From: Malonomonas rubra
GTDB lineage: Bacteria; Desulfobacterota; Desulfuromonadia; Desulfuromonadales; Geopsychrobacteraceae
Direction of reading: 5' to 3'
Assembly (NCBI RefSeq): GCF_003247215.1
Contig: NZ_QKAP01000121.1
Location: forward strand, 1 to 64,000
DNA length: 64,000 nt
Part shown: positions 15,491 through 24,044 of the stretch, one piece after another
How positions within the stretch are numbered: position 1 is the first letter of the stretch
Layout: the number at the start of each line of letters is the position of its first letter
Position numbers and translations under genes: made by a program
The notes under the pieces: generated by a model
Told to the model about the DNA's origin: nothing
Database searches by the model: none
Seen by the model: only the letters and a program-made list of their open reading frames with translations

Positions 15491-16300
15491 TTAAGGCAAG
15501 TACAAAATCGGGTTAACAGCCTGCTTCCCCTTACGGACTTCAAAGTGCAGCCTTGGAGCCCCCCCCGCAGGGGGGACTCCAGATACCGCTATACGTTCCC
15601 CTTTACTGACAAAATCCCCTTGATAAACATAATTTTGCTGATTAAAACCATAAATAGTAAACAGATCATTTTCATGCTGCAAAATGATCAGATGCCCATA
15701 TCCAATAACACCATCACCACTGTAGATCACCTTCCCCGCCTCTGCAGCATTCACCCTGGACCCAGCCTTGGCGGCGATTTCGATCCCTTTCCCACTACCA
15801 GCTTTGGCCCGAGAACTGAAGGAACGTATGATGTTTCCACGCAACGGCCACTGCAGCTTCTTTGCTTCTGTCGGCTTCTCAGTGGTCTTCGCAACGGGAT
15901 TTCTTTGAGGCATTGTGGTCTGTTTAACCGTCGATCGGGTCAGTTTCTTTTCGACTTGCAACGGCTGTCGTCTGACTGATGACGAGGATTTTTTTTTGGG
16001 TGCTGATTTGGCTGTGGCTACCACTGGGACCGTGAGAACTCGGTCTGCGCCAGGGATATAGAGACGAGTTCCAACCCTGATTTTTGTCGGATCGGAAATA
16101 TTGTTGGCACGAGAAATCTCCGCCTCACTGACTCCATATGCCAAACTGATTCGATAAAGATTCTGCCCCGGTTTAACTGTATGATAGATTCCCAGATCAC
16201 AGGCCGACAGCAGCAACAGAAGAAATAACGGCAGGAAGAAGCACCAGCATATAGGAATGCTGCTTTTCGGGTTATCGTATTTGAGCCACGCCGCGAACAT
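15491..16300 (-). CDS. nlpD: NlpD-like lipoprotein: LysM plus degenerate LytM (M23) domain
   Basis: A 269-aa lipoprotein. A hydrophobic stretch ends in the lipobox LLSAC (Cys near 34). A LysM domain follows (about 38-85, YHTVKPGQNLYRISLAYGVS). A basic linker leads to a C-terminal M23/LytM domain (about 150-265). The zinc ligands are lost: the usual HxGID segment reads GKGIEIAA and the HLHFE motif reads RLHFEVR. It is therefore probably a non-enzymatic activator of cell-separation amidases, as known for NlpD/EnvC. ATG 16300 with GGAG upstream is preferred to the TTG one codon earlier. Confidence 0.88.
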   Translation of the reverse strand: MFAAWLKYDNPKSSIPICWCFFLPLFLLLLLSACDLGIYHTVKPGQNLYRISLAYGVSEAEISRANNISDPTKIRVGTRLYIPGADRVLTVPVVATAKSAPKKKSSSSVRRQPLQVEKKLTRSTVKQTTMPQRNPVAKTTEKPTEAKKLQWPLRGNIIRSFSSRAKAGSGKGIEIAAKAGSRVNAAEAGKVIYSGDGVIGYGHLIILQHENDLFTIYGFNQQNYVYQGDFVSKGERIAVSGVPPAGGAPRLHFEVRKGKQAVNPILYLP

Positions 16301-16323
16301 CAAACTCCTGCAGACTAAATGGA

Positions 16324-16920
16324 TTAATGTAAGTATTTTATGAGCAGTAAAGCTCCTATCAGCAGAGCCAAGAACAGAATGGTCAGTAGATTGAAGTATT
16401 TTTCGATAAAAACCCTGGCAGGACGCCCCAAGTAATAAAACAGTCCTGCAACAAGAAAAAATCGCAGACCTCGGCTTACAAGTGAAGCACCGACAAAAAC
16501 CGGAAAATTGATCTGAAAGGCTCCGGAGGCAATGGTAAAAATCTTGTAAGGAATCGGTGTAAACCCAGCAGCGAAAACCGTCCAGAAATCATATTGATCA
16601 AAAAGGGTCTTGACTTGAGCAAAACCTTCAGCCGAAAAACCAGGTACATATTGAAAGAAGTAGAAACTAATCAAGTCCCAGACGCCCCAACCAATCCCGT
16701 AACCGAGTACTCCACCGGCTACCGAACCGAGTGTAGCCACCAATGCAAAGCGGTAAGAGAGCATCGGTATGGCCAGACACAAGGCAATCAACAGAACATC
16801 AGGCGGCACAGGAAAAAAACTGGCTTCCGCGAAAGCCAACACCCCCAGAGCGGGAATCCCATAGGGTGTTTCCGCCCAAGAGAGCACCCAGTCATATAAA
16901 CGGCGAACGATCTTCATCAT
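16324..16920 (-). CDS. yqaA: YqaA/DedA-type SNARE-associated membrane protein
   Basis: A roughly 198-aa integral membrane protein with about five hydrophobic segments. It shows the VTT/DedA-type pattern: a re-entrant FAEASFFPVPPDVLLIAL near 28-45 and AAGFTPIPYKIFTIASGAF near 120-138. The family is implicated in lipid or metabolite handling across the inner membrane; the substrate is unknown. Start is uncertain: two adjacent ATGs at 16920 and 16917 lack a good ribosome binding site, and a TTG overlapping the pcm stop is possible. It sits between pcm and nlpD in the conserved rpoS cluster. Confidence 0.83.
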   Translation of the reverse strand: MMKIVRRLYDWVLSWAETPYGIPALGVLAFAEASFFPVPPDVLLIALCLAIPMLSYRFALVATLGSVAGGVLGYGIGWGVWDLISFYFFQYVPGFSAEGFAQVKTLFDQYDFWTVFAAGFTPIPYKIFTIASGAFQINFPVFVGASLVSRGLRFFLVAGLFYYLGRPARVFIEKYFNLLTILFLALLIGALLLIKYLH

Positions 16921-16937
16921 AAGTGTAATTGGAATAA

Positions 16938-17594
16938 TCAATCCTCATCAGTTAGCCAGCCCTGCTCACCTATTAGAGGGACAAAGCGGCAGTCCATTAA
17001 CTGCTCACGCTTGAACTTATCATCTCCCAAGCGGGTCACCCGCATCAAAATTTGCTGTGACCGGTCACCAACAGGCAGAACTAGTTTCCCACCAACATCC
17101 AACTGCTGAAGATATTTCGTAGGGATATCAGGAGCTCCAGCCGCAACCAGAATCCCATCAAATGGCGCTTGGTCACGCCAACCGATCGTACCATCCCCAA
17201 CCTTGATATTGATGTTACTCATGCAGAGTTGATCGAGCACTTTACGAGCGCGGCCTGCCAGCACTGAAATTCGTTCAATCGAATATACTCTTTTGACCAA
17301 TAATGACAAAACCGCGCTCTGGTAACCTGAGCCGGTTCCGATTTCAAGAATCCGCTCATGCCCCTGCAGATCAAGGGCAGCCGACATCGCAGCAACCATA
17401 TAAGGTTGAGAAATGGTCTGCTTCTCTCCGATCGGCAAGGAAGCGTCACTGTAGGCATGGCTCTGCAAACCGGATTCAACAAAGAGATGGCGCGGCACCT
17501 GCATCATAGCATCAATAACCCGCTGATCATCAACCCCACGTGCGATGATCTGTTGCTCTACCATACGTCGGCGAGCGATAGCGAAATCTATCAA
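16938..17594 (-). CDS. pcm: Protein-L-isoaspartate O-methyltransferase
   Basis: A 218-aa repair methyltransferase acting on isoaspartyl residues of aged proteins. The Pcm signatures are RHLFVESGLQSHAYSDASLP, then the SAM-binding LEIGTGSGYQSAVL near 83-96, and later PFDGILVAAGAPDIP. I use TTG 17594 as start: it overlaps the surE TGA (TTGA) and has GGAG 8 bases upstream. An ATG at 17564 (MVEQQIIARG) is the conservative alternative. Overlap with surE indicates coupled expression, the usual pairing in stationary-phase clusters. Confidence 0.9.
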   Translation of the reverse strand: MIDFAIARRRMVEQQIIARGVDDQRVIDAMMQVPRHLFVESGLQSHAYSDASLPIGEKQTISQPYMVAAMSAALDLQGHERILEIGTGSGYQSAVLSLLVKRVYSIERISVLAGRARKVLDQLCMSNINIKVGDGTIGWRDQAPFDGILVAAGAPDIPTKYLQQLDVGGKLVLPVGDRSQQILMRVTRLGDDKFKREQLMDCRFVPLIGEQGWLTDED

Positions 17595-18340
17595 GCTTTT
17601 ACTCCAAGTGCCCAATCTTGCAGAGCAGCAAAAGAATCATCATTGGTTAGGTTGGTGTGCAGCGGAGTCACAGAGATCATCTTCTCGTGCAGCGCATTAC
17701 AGTCACTTCCGGGGATACTTTCAAATCCGACATCACCACCCCCAATCCAGTAATAGTGTCGTCCGCGTGGATCTTTATTAGTGGTCACCAAATCACCATA
17801 TTTACGTTTTCCTTGTCGCGTCAGCTGCATCCCGCGACATCCCCCCGCCGGCACATTCACATTCAAAAAAGTATCGGGCGGAAGTCCTTTCGATAAAACA
17901 TGCTCTGCCACTTGGCGTGAAAATCCAGCAGCGAGTGTCAAATCATCCTGATTGAACTGCGTACAATCGAGGGAAATTGCAAAGGCGGGCAAACCCATCA
18001 GCGACGCTTCCATAGCCGCACAAACGGTTCCCGAATAGGTTATATCATCCCCCACATTGCTACCACAGTTGATTCCGGAAACAACCAGATCGGGGGTTTG
18101 ACGAATCAAGCCATGAATCCCCAGATTCACACAATCTGTCGGCATTCCATCGACAGCGTAAACATCCGGCTTGAGTTCTTCGGCCCGCAACGGCCTTTCC
18201 AGCGTCAACGCATGGCCAACCGCACTACGATTCCGATCGGGGGCAACCACAACAACACGCCCCAAGCCTTTTAGGGCATCGGCCAAAGCCCTGATTCCCG
18301 GTGAGCGAACACCATCATCATTCGTCACCAGAATTAACAC
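17591..18340 (-). CDS. surE: 5'/3'-nucleotidase SurE
   Basis: A 249-aa metal-dependent survival nucleotidase that dephosphorylates nucleoside monophosphates. Metal-binding residues sit in LVTNDDGVRSPG (Asp8, Asp9), RNRSAVGHALTL (Ser near 39) and VVSGINCGSNVGDDITYSG (Asn near 92). Length is typical. It begins 9 bp after the MerR-like gene on the same strand and overlaps pcm by 4 bp. It heads the surE-pcm-yqaA-nlpD-rpoS block. Confidence 0.94.
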   Translation of the reverse strand: MLILVTNDDGVRSPGIRALADALKGLGRVVVVAPDRNRSAVGHALTLERPLRAEELKPDVYAVDGMPTDCVNLGIHGLIRQTPDLVVSGINCGSNVGDDITYSGTVCAAMEASLMGLPAFAISLDCTQFNQDDLTLAAGFSRQVAEHVLSKGLPPDTFLNVNVPAGGCRGMQLTRQGKRKYGDLVTTNKDPRGRHYYWIGGGDVGFESIPGSDCNALHEKMISVTPLHTNLTNDDSFAALQDWALGVKA

Positions 18341-18349
18341 GGAAACCCT

Positions 18350-18709
18350 TTACTCATCGGCGAGGCTACGACTCAGGCGACGGTGAATCCGTTGCAGATC
18401 ATGCTTAATCAACTTCAGGATTTCCGTCTGAGATTTACTGCTTTCAGGCAGGTCGGCTACATGCGGGTCGGAACAGAGTTTCTTCCGCGCACCTGCAATG
18501 GTAAAGCCCTGCCGATAAAGCAAATCTTTTATCAACAGGGCTGTCTCTACATCTTTACGGCGATAGAGACGTTGATTGGTACGACTCTTCACCGGTTGTA
18601 AAATGGTAAACTCAGTCTCCCAGTAACGAAGGACATGAGTTTTTACTTTCAGCAAAGCGGCCACTTCGCCGATTTTAAAATAGAGTTTATCAGGTATCTC
18701 GACCATCAT
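18350..18709 (-). CDS. MerR-like transcriptional regulator
   Basis: A 119-aa protein with an N-terminal MerR-type winged helix-turn-helix (about 8-78): [25 protein letters not shown] then [32 protein letters not shown]. The short tail lacks effector-binding cysteines or a long dimer helix, so the signal is not evident. This gene commonly lies next to ihfA in delta-type proteobacteria. It starts 17 bp after the ihfA stop and is followed by surE. Two adjacent ATGs (18709, 18706) are both possible. The target promoter is unknown. Confidence 0.86.
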   Translation of the reverse strand: MMVEIPDKLYFKIGEVAALLKVKTHVLRYWETEFTILQPVKSRTNQRLYRRKDVETALLIKDLLYRQGFTIAGARKKLCSDPHVADLPESSKSQTEILKLIKHDLQRIHRRLSRSLADE

Positions 18710-18726
18710 TTAGGTCAAAAAACAAT

Positions 18727-19011
18727 TTAGGCGTCTTCGCCATTGATCGAAGCCTTCAAAACCTGACTCGGTTTGAAAGTCAAAATTTTCCGGGCGGAAA
18801 TTTCGATCTCATCGCCGGTTTGCGGATTACGACCACGACGGGAGGCTTTTTCCTTCACGACAAAGTTACCAAATCCGGCAATCTTGATTTTCTCACCTGC
18901 TTCCAAAGTGTTCTTCATCAGGTCGAAAACCATTTCCACAATTGCTGCCGATTCCTTTTTAGAAAAACCGGTGGTCAGATAAACGCTTTCTATAAGATCT
19001 GCTTTAGTCAT
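18727..19011 (-). CDS. ihfA: Integration host factor subunit alpha
   Basis: A 94-aa HU/IHF-family DNA-bending protein. The beta-arm segment is KASRRGRNPQTGDEIEISAR, followed by KILTFKPSQVLKASI, and MTKADLIESVYL opens the protein as in IhfA. It lies downstream of pheST, the classical ihfA location, which supports IHF-alpha over HU. Start ATG 19011 follows GGAGG at 5 bases; the track-length frame would add six residues without support. With a beta subunit elsewhere it would bend DNA at promoters, including sigma-54 ones. Confidence 0.93.
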   Translation of the reverse strand: MTKADLIESVYLTTGFSKKESAAIVEMVFDLMKNTLEAGEKIKIAGFGNFVVKEKASRRGRNPQTGDEIEISARKILTFKPSQVLKASINGEDA

Positions 19012-19112
19012 AATCCCTCCCGCATCCATTCAGCAGGTGTGTTTATTGAATTCTACTATCTACTTGATTTTTCAGGATTTATACCACAGAGAAACGGTCC
19101 GCGCAACAGCTA

Positions 19113-21518
19113 TCAGCGAATTTCTGCCCCCAACTGCTGACAAATTGCATTTATCAGCTTGTCATGCCCCTTGGCAACCTCATTTTCAGTCAAGGTTTTT
19201 TCCAAGTCACGATAGCGGACCCGAACCGCCAAGCTTTTCTTCCCTTCAGGAATCCCCTTTCCGGTATAAAGATCGAACAACACAGCATTTTCGATATATT
19301 TGACCTTGGTTCGGCCGATAACTTCCATCACCTGTGCAGCCGCAATCGACTCATCCAGCAACAGTGCGCTATCACGAATCACATCCGGATAGCGGGATAA
19401 GGGCTTGAATTGACTATATTCACCGACAGCGGCAAGCATCTCCTCAACATCAAGCTCCAACAAATAAACTGGCTGTTCGATGTCGAATACTGCCAACACC
19501 TGCGGGTGTACCTCGCCAATACTACCAAGCGATTTCCCAGAGTGCATCAATCGACATGACTTTCCCGGGTGAAGATATGGCTCAGGAGTCTCAACGGTAA
19601 CCTGAACATCGTTTATGCACACAGCCGACAACAGCTCTTCAGCTACCCCTTTGAGATCATAAAAATCTACTAGCTCACCTGTTTGCGCCCAACCTTCCGG
19701 CTGTCGGCGGCCACAAGCTACAGCCGTTAAGGTCAACCGCTCCTGACAAGCATTTTCGCCCACAGGAAGGAATACCGGACGCAGCTCAAAAAGACGTAAA
19801 TCGTTACTGCGATATGCAAGATTGTAGGCAACGGTTTCCAAAAGGCTCGGCACCAAACTGGTACGCATCACCGATTGATCTTCCGACAATGGATTAAGAA
19901 TCTTCACCTGCTGCCTGCGCTGGTCATCCTCTCCCAACCCAAGTTTTTCAACCGAATCGGCACCATAAAATGAATAGTTCATCGCCTCGGAAAAACCGCA
20001 GGCCACAATTGCATTACGCAGGCTGCTCTGCACCCGTTGACGCTGAGGCGGCACAGTCGCATCGACGGTACCGGTTGGCATGGTCACAGGAATCCGATCA
20101 TAACCGTAGAGCCGGGCGACCTCCTCGATCAGGTCGACTTCTCGCTCCAGATCAGGACGGAAACTTGGCACGGCAACCAGCAACTGCTCCAGGTTTTCAC
20201 CATCCTCAACCCGCAGTCCAATCGATTCAAGCAATACCTGAATCGTTTCACGGTCAACCGGAACATCTAGCAATGTCTTCACTTTTCCCACATTCAGGGT
20301 TAACACCGGAATCTGCAACGGCTGCGGATAATTATCAATCACACCGGCAAGCACCTCACCCTGTCCCAGCTCTGCAATCAGGCTGGCAGCACGGTCGAGA
20401 GCAACCGGAATCATATCGATATCAGCACCACGCTCAAACCGATGTGAAGACTCCGTATGTAGTCCGTGCCGCTTACTGGTCCGACGGATCGCGGTCGGTT
20501 TGAAATAGGCCGCCTCGAGCAGTATATCTTCCGTATCGTCCTGCACCTCGGAGTTCTGCCCCCCCATGACCCCGGCCATGGCGACCGGCTTCTTTCCGTC
20601 ACAGATCATCAGGTCCTCGGCGATCATTTCATGTTCCTGATCATCGAGAGAGATGAACTTCTCTCCCTGCTGAGCACGTTTTACGACAATCCGCCCCTCT
20701 TCGAGATACTTGAAATCGAAAGCATGCATCGGATGCCCCAATTCCATCATCACGTAGTTGGTAACATCGACCACGTTGTTGATCGAGCGCATGCCGACCG
20801 CCTCAAGACGACGTACCATCCAATCGGGCGAAGGGCCAATTTTGACGCCCTTGATCATCCGCGCCGCATAACGCGGACAGTAATCAGCATCTTCGATAAC
20901 AACGGAGGTCTGATCTGTGATCTTCACCGCCGACTCGGTAATCTGTGGGGCTGGTAGTATTAATTCCTGATCGCACATTGCTGCAACTTCACGCGCTACC
21001 CCGACCACACTCAGACAGTCAGGGCGATTCGGCGTCAGGCCGATCTCGATCATAAAATCTTTCAGGTTCAACGCATCGAACACCGGCTGACCGAGTAGCA
21101 AACTCTGCGGCAAAATCAGGATACCAGCGGAATCCTCCGCCAATGCCAGCTCCTTTTCCGAGCAGAGCATACCCATGGAAATCTGCCCACGGATTTTCGA
21201 TTTCTTGATCTTGAAATCCCCGGGCAGAACCGAACCAGGTTGAGCCAATGCGACCAGATCACCGGCTTTGTGGTTGGTCGCCCCGCAGACCACCTGTACC
21301 ACTTCGTTTCCGTTGTTGACCTGACAAACTGTCAATTTATCCGCATCCGGATGTTTTTCTACCGACTCCAACTTGGCAACGATAACCGAATCGAGCCCGC
21401 CGCCGATTTCTTCCAGTGCATCGACCTCAAGACCCGCCATCGTCAGACGATCACAAAGCTCCTGCGGGCTATAATCGAAATCGACAAATTCTTTTAACCA
21501 ATTATAGGTAACAATCAT
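19113..21518 (-). CDS. pheT: Phenylalanyl-tRNA synthetase beta subunit
   Basis: An 801-aa subunit of the alpha2-beta2 enzyme that charges tRNA-Phe. It has an N-terminal EMAP/tRNA-binding fold (about 40-150, HPDADKLTVCQVN and VVCGATNHKAGD), B3/B4 editing region (about 205-380), B5 domain (about 400-475), a catalytic-like core, and the C-terminal ferredoxin-like anticodon domain (about 708-801, SQFKPLSRYPDVIRDSALLL). Length is standard. It follows pheS by 20 bp and would be controlled by the leader upstream of pheS. Confidence 0.96.
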   Translation of the reverse strand: MIVTYNWLKEFVDFDYSPQELCDRLTMAGLEVDALEEIGGGLDSVIVAKLESVEKHPDADKLTVCQVNNGNEVVQVVCGATNHKAGDLVALAQPGSVLPGDFKIKKSKIRGQISMGMLCSEKELALAEDSAGILILPQSLLLGQPVFDALNLKDFMIEIGLTPNRPDCLSVVGVAREVAAMCDQELILPAPQITESAVKITDQTSVVIEDADYCPRYAARMIKGVKIGPSPDWMVRRLEAVGMRSINNVVDVTNYVMMELGHPMHAFDFKYLEEGRIVVKRAQQGEKFISLDDQEHEMIAEDLMICDGKKPVAMAGVMGGQNSEVQDDTEDILLEAAYFKPTAIRRTSKRHGLHTESSHRFERGADIDMIPVALDRAASLIAELGQGEVLAGVIDNYPQPLQIPVLTLNVGKVKTLLDVPVDRETIQVLLESIGLRVEDGENLEQLLVAVPSFRPDLEREVDLIEEVARLYGYDRIPVTMPTGTVDATVPPQRQRVQSSLRNAIVACGFSEAMNYSFYGADSVEKLGLGEDDQRRQQVKILNPLSEDQSVMRTSLVPSLLETVAYNLAYRSNDLRLFELRPVFLPVGENACQERLTLTAVACGRRQPEGWAQTGELVDFYDLKGVAEELLSAVCINDVQVTVETPEPYLHPGKSCRLMHSGKSLGSIGEVHPQVLAVFDIEQPVYLLELDVEEMLAAVGEYSQFKPLSRYPDVIRDSALLLDESIAAAQVMEVIGRTKVKYIENAVLFDLYTGKGIPEGKKSLAVRVRYRDLEKTLTENEVAKGHDKLINAICQQLGAEIR

Positions 21519-21538
21519 TTTTCAGTCCTTCCCCAATC

Positions 21539-22555
21539 TCAAAACTGCTTGAGGAAACGCAGGTCATTTTCAAAAAACAGCCGCAAATCACCAACGCCAT
21601 ATTTGAGCATGGCGATCCGCTCCAGCCCCATACCGAAGGCGAAACCACTATATTTATCGCTGTCGTAATCGACCGAGCCGAAAACCTCAGGGTCGATCAT
21701 GCCGCATCCGAGGATCTCCAGCCAACCAGTCCGGCTACAGACGCGGCAGCCTTCACCGCCACAAATAACGCACTCGATATCGACCTCGGCACTCGGCTCG
21801 GTGAAGGGGAAAAAGGACGGACGGAAGCGGACACCGAGACCTTCGCCGAAATACTCACGGAGGAAGTGGGTCAGAATCCCTTTCAGGTCACCGAAAGTAA
21901 CCTTTTCATCGACCAGAAACCCTTCAATCTGATGAAACATCGGGCTGTGCGTCAGGTCAGAGTCACGGCGATAGACAGTCCCGGGCGCAATCACCCGCAA
22001 CGGTGGCTTGTGCTTGAGCATGGCGCGGATCTGCACCGGCGAGGTATGCGTCCGCAACACCAGATCATCTGTAATATAGAAAGTATCCTGCATGTCGCGG
22101 GCCGGGTGATCCTTGGGAATATTGAGCGCTTCGAAGTTGTAGAAGTCCTGCTCAATCTCCGGTCCTTCCTCGACCATAAATCCGAGCCGGGAGAAGATAT
22201 CGACGATTTCCTCCGAGACCAGGGTAACCGGGTGTTTACTGCCAAGCACTGCACGTCGGCCAGGCAGGGTAACATCAATTTTCTCGCTGGCCAGTTTGCC
22301 CGCAATCGCTTGCTGCTGCAGCTCTGCCTGCCGCTCGGCAAAACGAGTTTCGAACTGATCTTTCAAGGTATTAACCAGACTGCCGACCACCGGACGCTCT
22401 TCAGGAGCGAGGTCGCGCATCCCCTTCATCACTTCGGTTAGAGCACCTTTTTTGCCCAGTACCTGCACACGCACATCCTGCAGCGCTTTTAAATCAGCAG
22501 CTAGCTGCAGGTCGCTGAGGGCCTTTTCCTGTAATTGCTCAATCTGTTCTTTCAT
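21539..22555 (-). CDS. pheS: Phenylalanyl-tRNA synthetase alpha subunit
   Basis: A 338-aa class II catalytic subunit. An N-terminal coiled coil (about 1-90) precedes the core. The core shows the motif 2 region [10 protein letters not shown] / [20 protein letters not shown] (about 173-210) and motif 3 [16 protein letters not shown] near 308-323. [18 protein letters not shown] cysteine set near 262-278 is usual for bacterial PheS. It is expected to be under attenuation control by the Phe-rich leader peptide and hairpin at 22612-22695, about 60 bp upstream. Confidence 0.97.
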   Translation of the reverse strand: MKEQIEQLQEKALSDLQLAADLKALQDVRVQVLGKKGALTEVMKGMRDLAPEERPVVGSLVNTLKDQFETRFAERQAELQQQAIAGKLASEKIDVTLPGRRAVLGSKHPVTLVSEEIVDIFSRLGFMVEEGPEIEQDFYNFEALNIPKDHPARDMQDTFYITDDLVLRTHTSPVQIRAMLKHKPPLRVIAPGTVYRRDSDLTHSPMFHQIEGFLVDEKVTFGDLKGILTHFLREYFGEGLGVRFRPSFFPFTEPSAEVDIECVICGGEGCRVCSRTGWLEILGCGMIDPEVFGSVDYDSDKYSGFAFGMGLERIAMLKYGVGDLRLFFENDLRFLKQF

Positions 22556-22611
22556 CAGTTAATCCACGTCTGGGCAAACCATAGCAGTTTGCCAGTTCGA
22601 TGATTCAAAGA

Positions 22612-22637
22612 AACTGACGCCGGCAAGCCGGCGTCAG
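22612..22637 (-). terminator. Attenuator-like hairpin upstream of pheS
   Basis: ACTGACGCCGGC and GCCGGCGTCAGT form a perfect 12-bp stem with a 2-base loop, followed on the minus strand by TTTCTTTG. It begins 4 bases after the stop codon of the Phe-rich leader peptide, the arrangement expected of a transcription attenuator for pheST. Confidence 0.65.
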
Positions 22638-22641
22638 TTAT

Positions 22642-22695
22642 TTACAAAAAGGGAGTGAACCGGAAACGAAAAAGGGAGATGGAGCTTATGTCCAT
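22642..22695 (-). CDS. Phe-rich leader peptide of pheST (PheM-like)
   Basis: A 17-codon frame reads MDISSISLFRFRFTPFL and stops at TAA 22642-22644. Four of the last nine residues are Phe. The FRF run recalls the E. coli pheST leader PheM. A stable hairpin follows at 22612-22637, then pheS. The expected logic is that ribosomes stalling on Phe codons prevent termination. Caution: the ATG lies inside the hairpin that terminates the rplT operon, and the AAGGGG ribosome binding site is only 2 bases from it. Translation depends on initiation on read-through or a separate transcript. Confidence 0.55.
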   Translation of the reverse strand: MDISSISLFRFRFTPFL

Positions 22696-22700
22696 CTCCC
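22669..22700 (-). terminator. Terminator of the thrS-infC-rpmI-rplT operon
   Basis: Perfect GGGAGATGGA/TCCATCTCCC stem followed by TTTTT on the minus strand, 20 bp after the rplT stop. It overlaps the first codons of the pheST leader peptide, so read-through past it couples the two operons. Confidence 0.82.
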
Positions 22701-22720
22701 CTTGAAGGCTTAAAAACTGA

Positions 22721-23077
22721 TTACTGCAGTTTCGCCTTGGCGGTTTCAACAACAGTGCTGAAACCTGCGGGGTCGTTAACAGCAAGATCTGCCATAATCT
22801 TACGGTCAAGTGCGACCTCAGCCTGTTTCAAACCATGAATCAGGCGGCTATAGGAGAGTCCGTTTTCACGGGCTGCGGCATTGATACGAGCAATCCACAG
22901 GGCACGAAAATCCCGCTTCTTGACACGACGGTCACGAAAAGCGTAATTCAGGGCACGGTCGACTGCTTCGGTCGCTGAACGGAATAACTTGCTGCGGGCG
23001 CCACGGTAACCTTTGGCAAGCTTAAGTACTTTATTCCGACGACGTCTGGCTTTAAAGCCTCTTTTTACTCTTGGCAT
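22721..23077 (-). CDS. rplT: Ribosomal protein L20
   Basis: A 118-aa large-subunit protein, standard length. It opens [20 protein letters not shown] with a highly basic N-terminal arm and continues [21 protein letters not shown]20 is needed early in 50S assembly and in many bacteria represses its own operon by binding the mRNA. The 119-bp gap upstream contains two short G/C hairpins (around 23139-23155 and 23171-23184) that could serve such control, but I see no exact L20 site. AAGGAG precedes the ATG. Confidence 0.97.
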   Translation of the reverse strand: MPRVKRGFKARRRRNKVLKLAKGYRGARSKLFRSATEAVDRALNYAFRDRRVKKRDFRALWIARINAAARENGLSYSRLIHGLKQAEVALDRKIMADLAVNDPAGFSTVVETAKAKLQ

Positions 23078-23196
23078 CTCACTTGCTCCTTCTCTTTAAA
23101 GTTAGTTTCGGCATACGCCGCGGTCGGATCTGCAGGGGGAGATAAGTCCCCACAGTTCACAACCAAACTCACCCCATGCATGGGGCGGGTAAATTG

Positions 23197-23394
23197 TTAC
23201 AGGTACGGAATCAGCTGATTGATATTACGCTCGTCAGCTTTATGAACAAGAACTGCCTGACGCAGATCACGCTTCCGCTTGGTGGTTTTCTTGGTCAGAA
23301 TGTGGCTGGTAAAAGCCTTGTTCCGACGGATCTTTCCGGTGCCGGTCTTGCGGAAACGCTTGGCCGCACCACGATTGGTCTTAATCTTTGGCAT
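23197..23394 (-). CDS. rpmI: Ribosomal protein L35
   Basis: A 65-aa basic protein of the large subunit: [20 protein letters not shown] at the start and [12 protein letters not shown] near the end, matching bacterial L35 in length and pattern. It lies between infC and rplT in the universal infC-rpmI-rplT order, 46 bp after infC, with AGGAGAG upstream of the ATG. Confidence 0.97.
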   Translation of the reverse strand: MPKIKTNRGAAKRFRKTGTGKIRRNKAFTSHILTKKTTKRKRDLRQAVLVHKADERNINQLIPYL

Positions 23395-23440
23395 TACTAC
23401 TCTCCTGTTACCTTTTGTTTATATGCTCCGGTATCCCGGT

Positions 23441-23953
23441 TCACTTCCTTAAAGGGCCGATCATCATCGTCATGAAACGACCCATCTTGCTCGGCTGAGA
23501 CTCGACCTGTCCAACATCCTTGAGCGCGTCGACAGCTTTTTCCAACTGCATCATGCCTTGTTCCGGATGGGCATTCTCGCGACCACGGAACATGATGGTC
23601 AGCTTGACCTTATTCCCCTCCTCAAGGAAGCGGCGAGCATGCTTGATTTTAAAGTTGAAATCATGCTCGTCGGTCTTTGGTCGCATCTTAACTTCTTTAA
23701 TCTCAACCTTGACCTGCTTCTTTTTGGCCTCAGAAGCGCGTTTAGCCTGCTGATATTTATACTTGCCGTAATCCATGATCCGGCAAACCGGAGGCTCGGC
23801 CTGTGGCGAAACCTCCACCAGATCAAGTCCCTGCTCTTCAGCCATACGCAAAGCATCTCGGGTATCAAGAATTCCGAGCTGGCCACCCTCATCATCAATC
23901 ACCCGAACTTCACGGGCCTTGATGGCTTCGTTGATGTTCGCTTCCTTAGCTAT
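23441..23953 (-). CDS. infC: Translation initiation factor IF-3 (AUA start codon)
   Basis: A 170-aa IF-3, which binds the 30S subunit and checks the initiator codon. The N-domain has KAREVRVIDDEGGQLGI and YGKYKYQQAKRASEAKK; the C-domain has VKMRPKTDEHDFNFK and MFRGRENAHPEQG. The family N-terminus (AKEANINEAIKAREVRV) extends 17 codons upstream of the first usable GTG at 23902. The only fitting start is ATA at 23951-23953, with AGGAG 8 bases before it. IF-3 genes typically use AUU, AUC or AUA, which lets IF-3 repress its own translation. Confidence 0.93.
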   Translation of the reverse strand: MAKEANINEAIKAREVRVIDDEGGQLGILDTRDALRMAEEQGLDLVEVSPQAEPPVCRIMDYGKYKYQQAKRASEAKKKQVKVEIKEVKMRPKTDEHDFNFKIKHARRFLEEGNKVKLTIMFRGRENAHPEQGMMQLEKAVDALKDVGQVESQPSKMGRFMTMMIGPLRK

Positions 23954-24044
23954 GGGTCTGTCTCCTCTACTCTGAATGCAGTTTTCTGCAGCAACAAATC
24001 ACATCGCACAACGGCGAAAAGACCCACCACGGGCCCTTTCTTGC

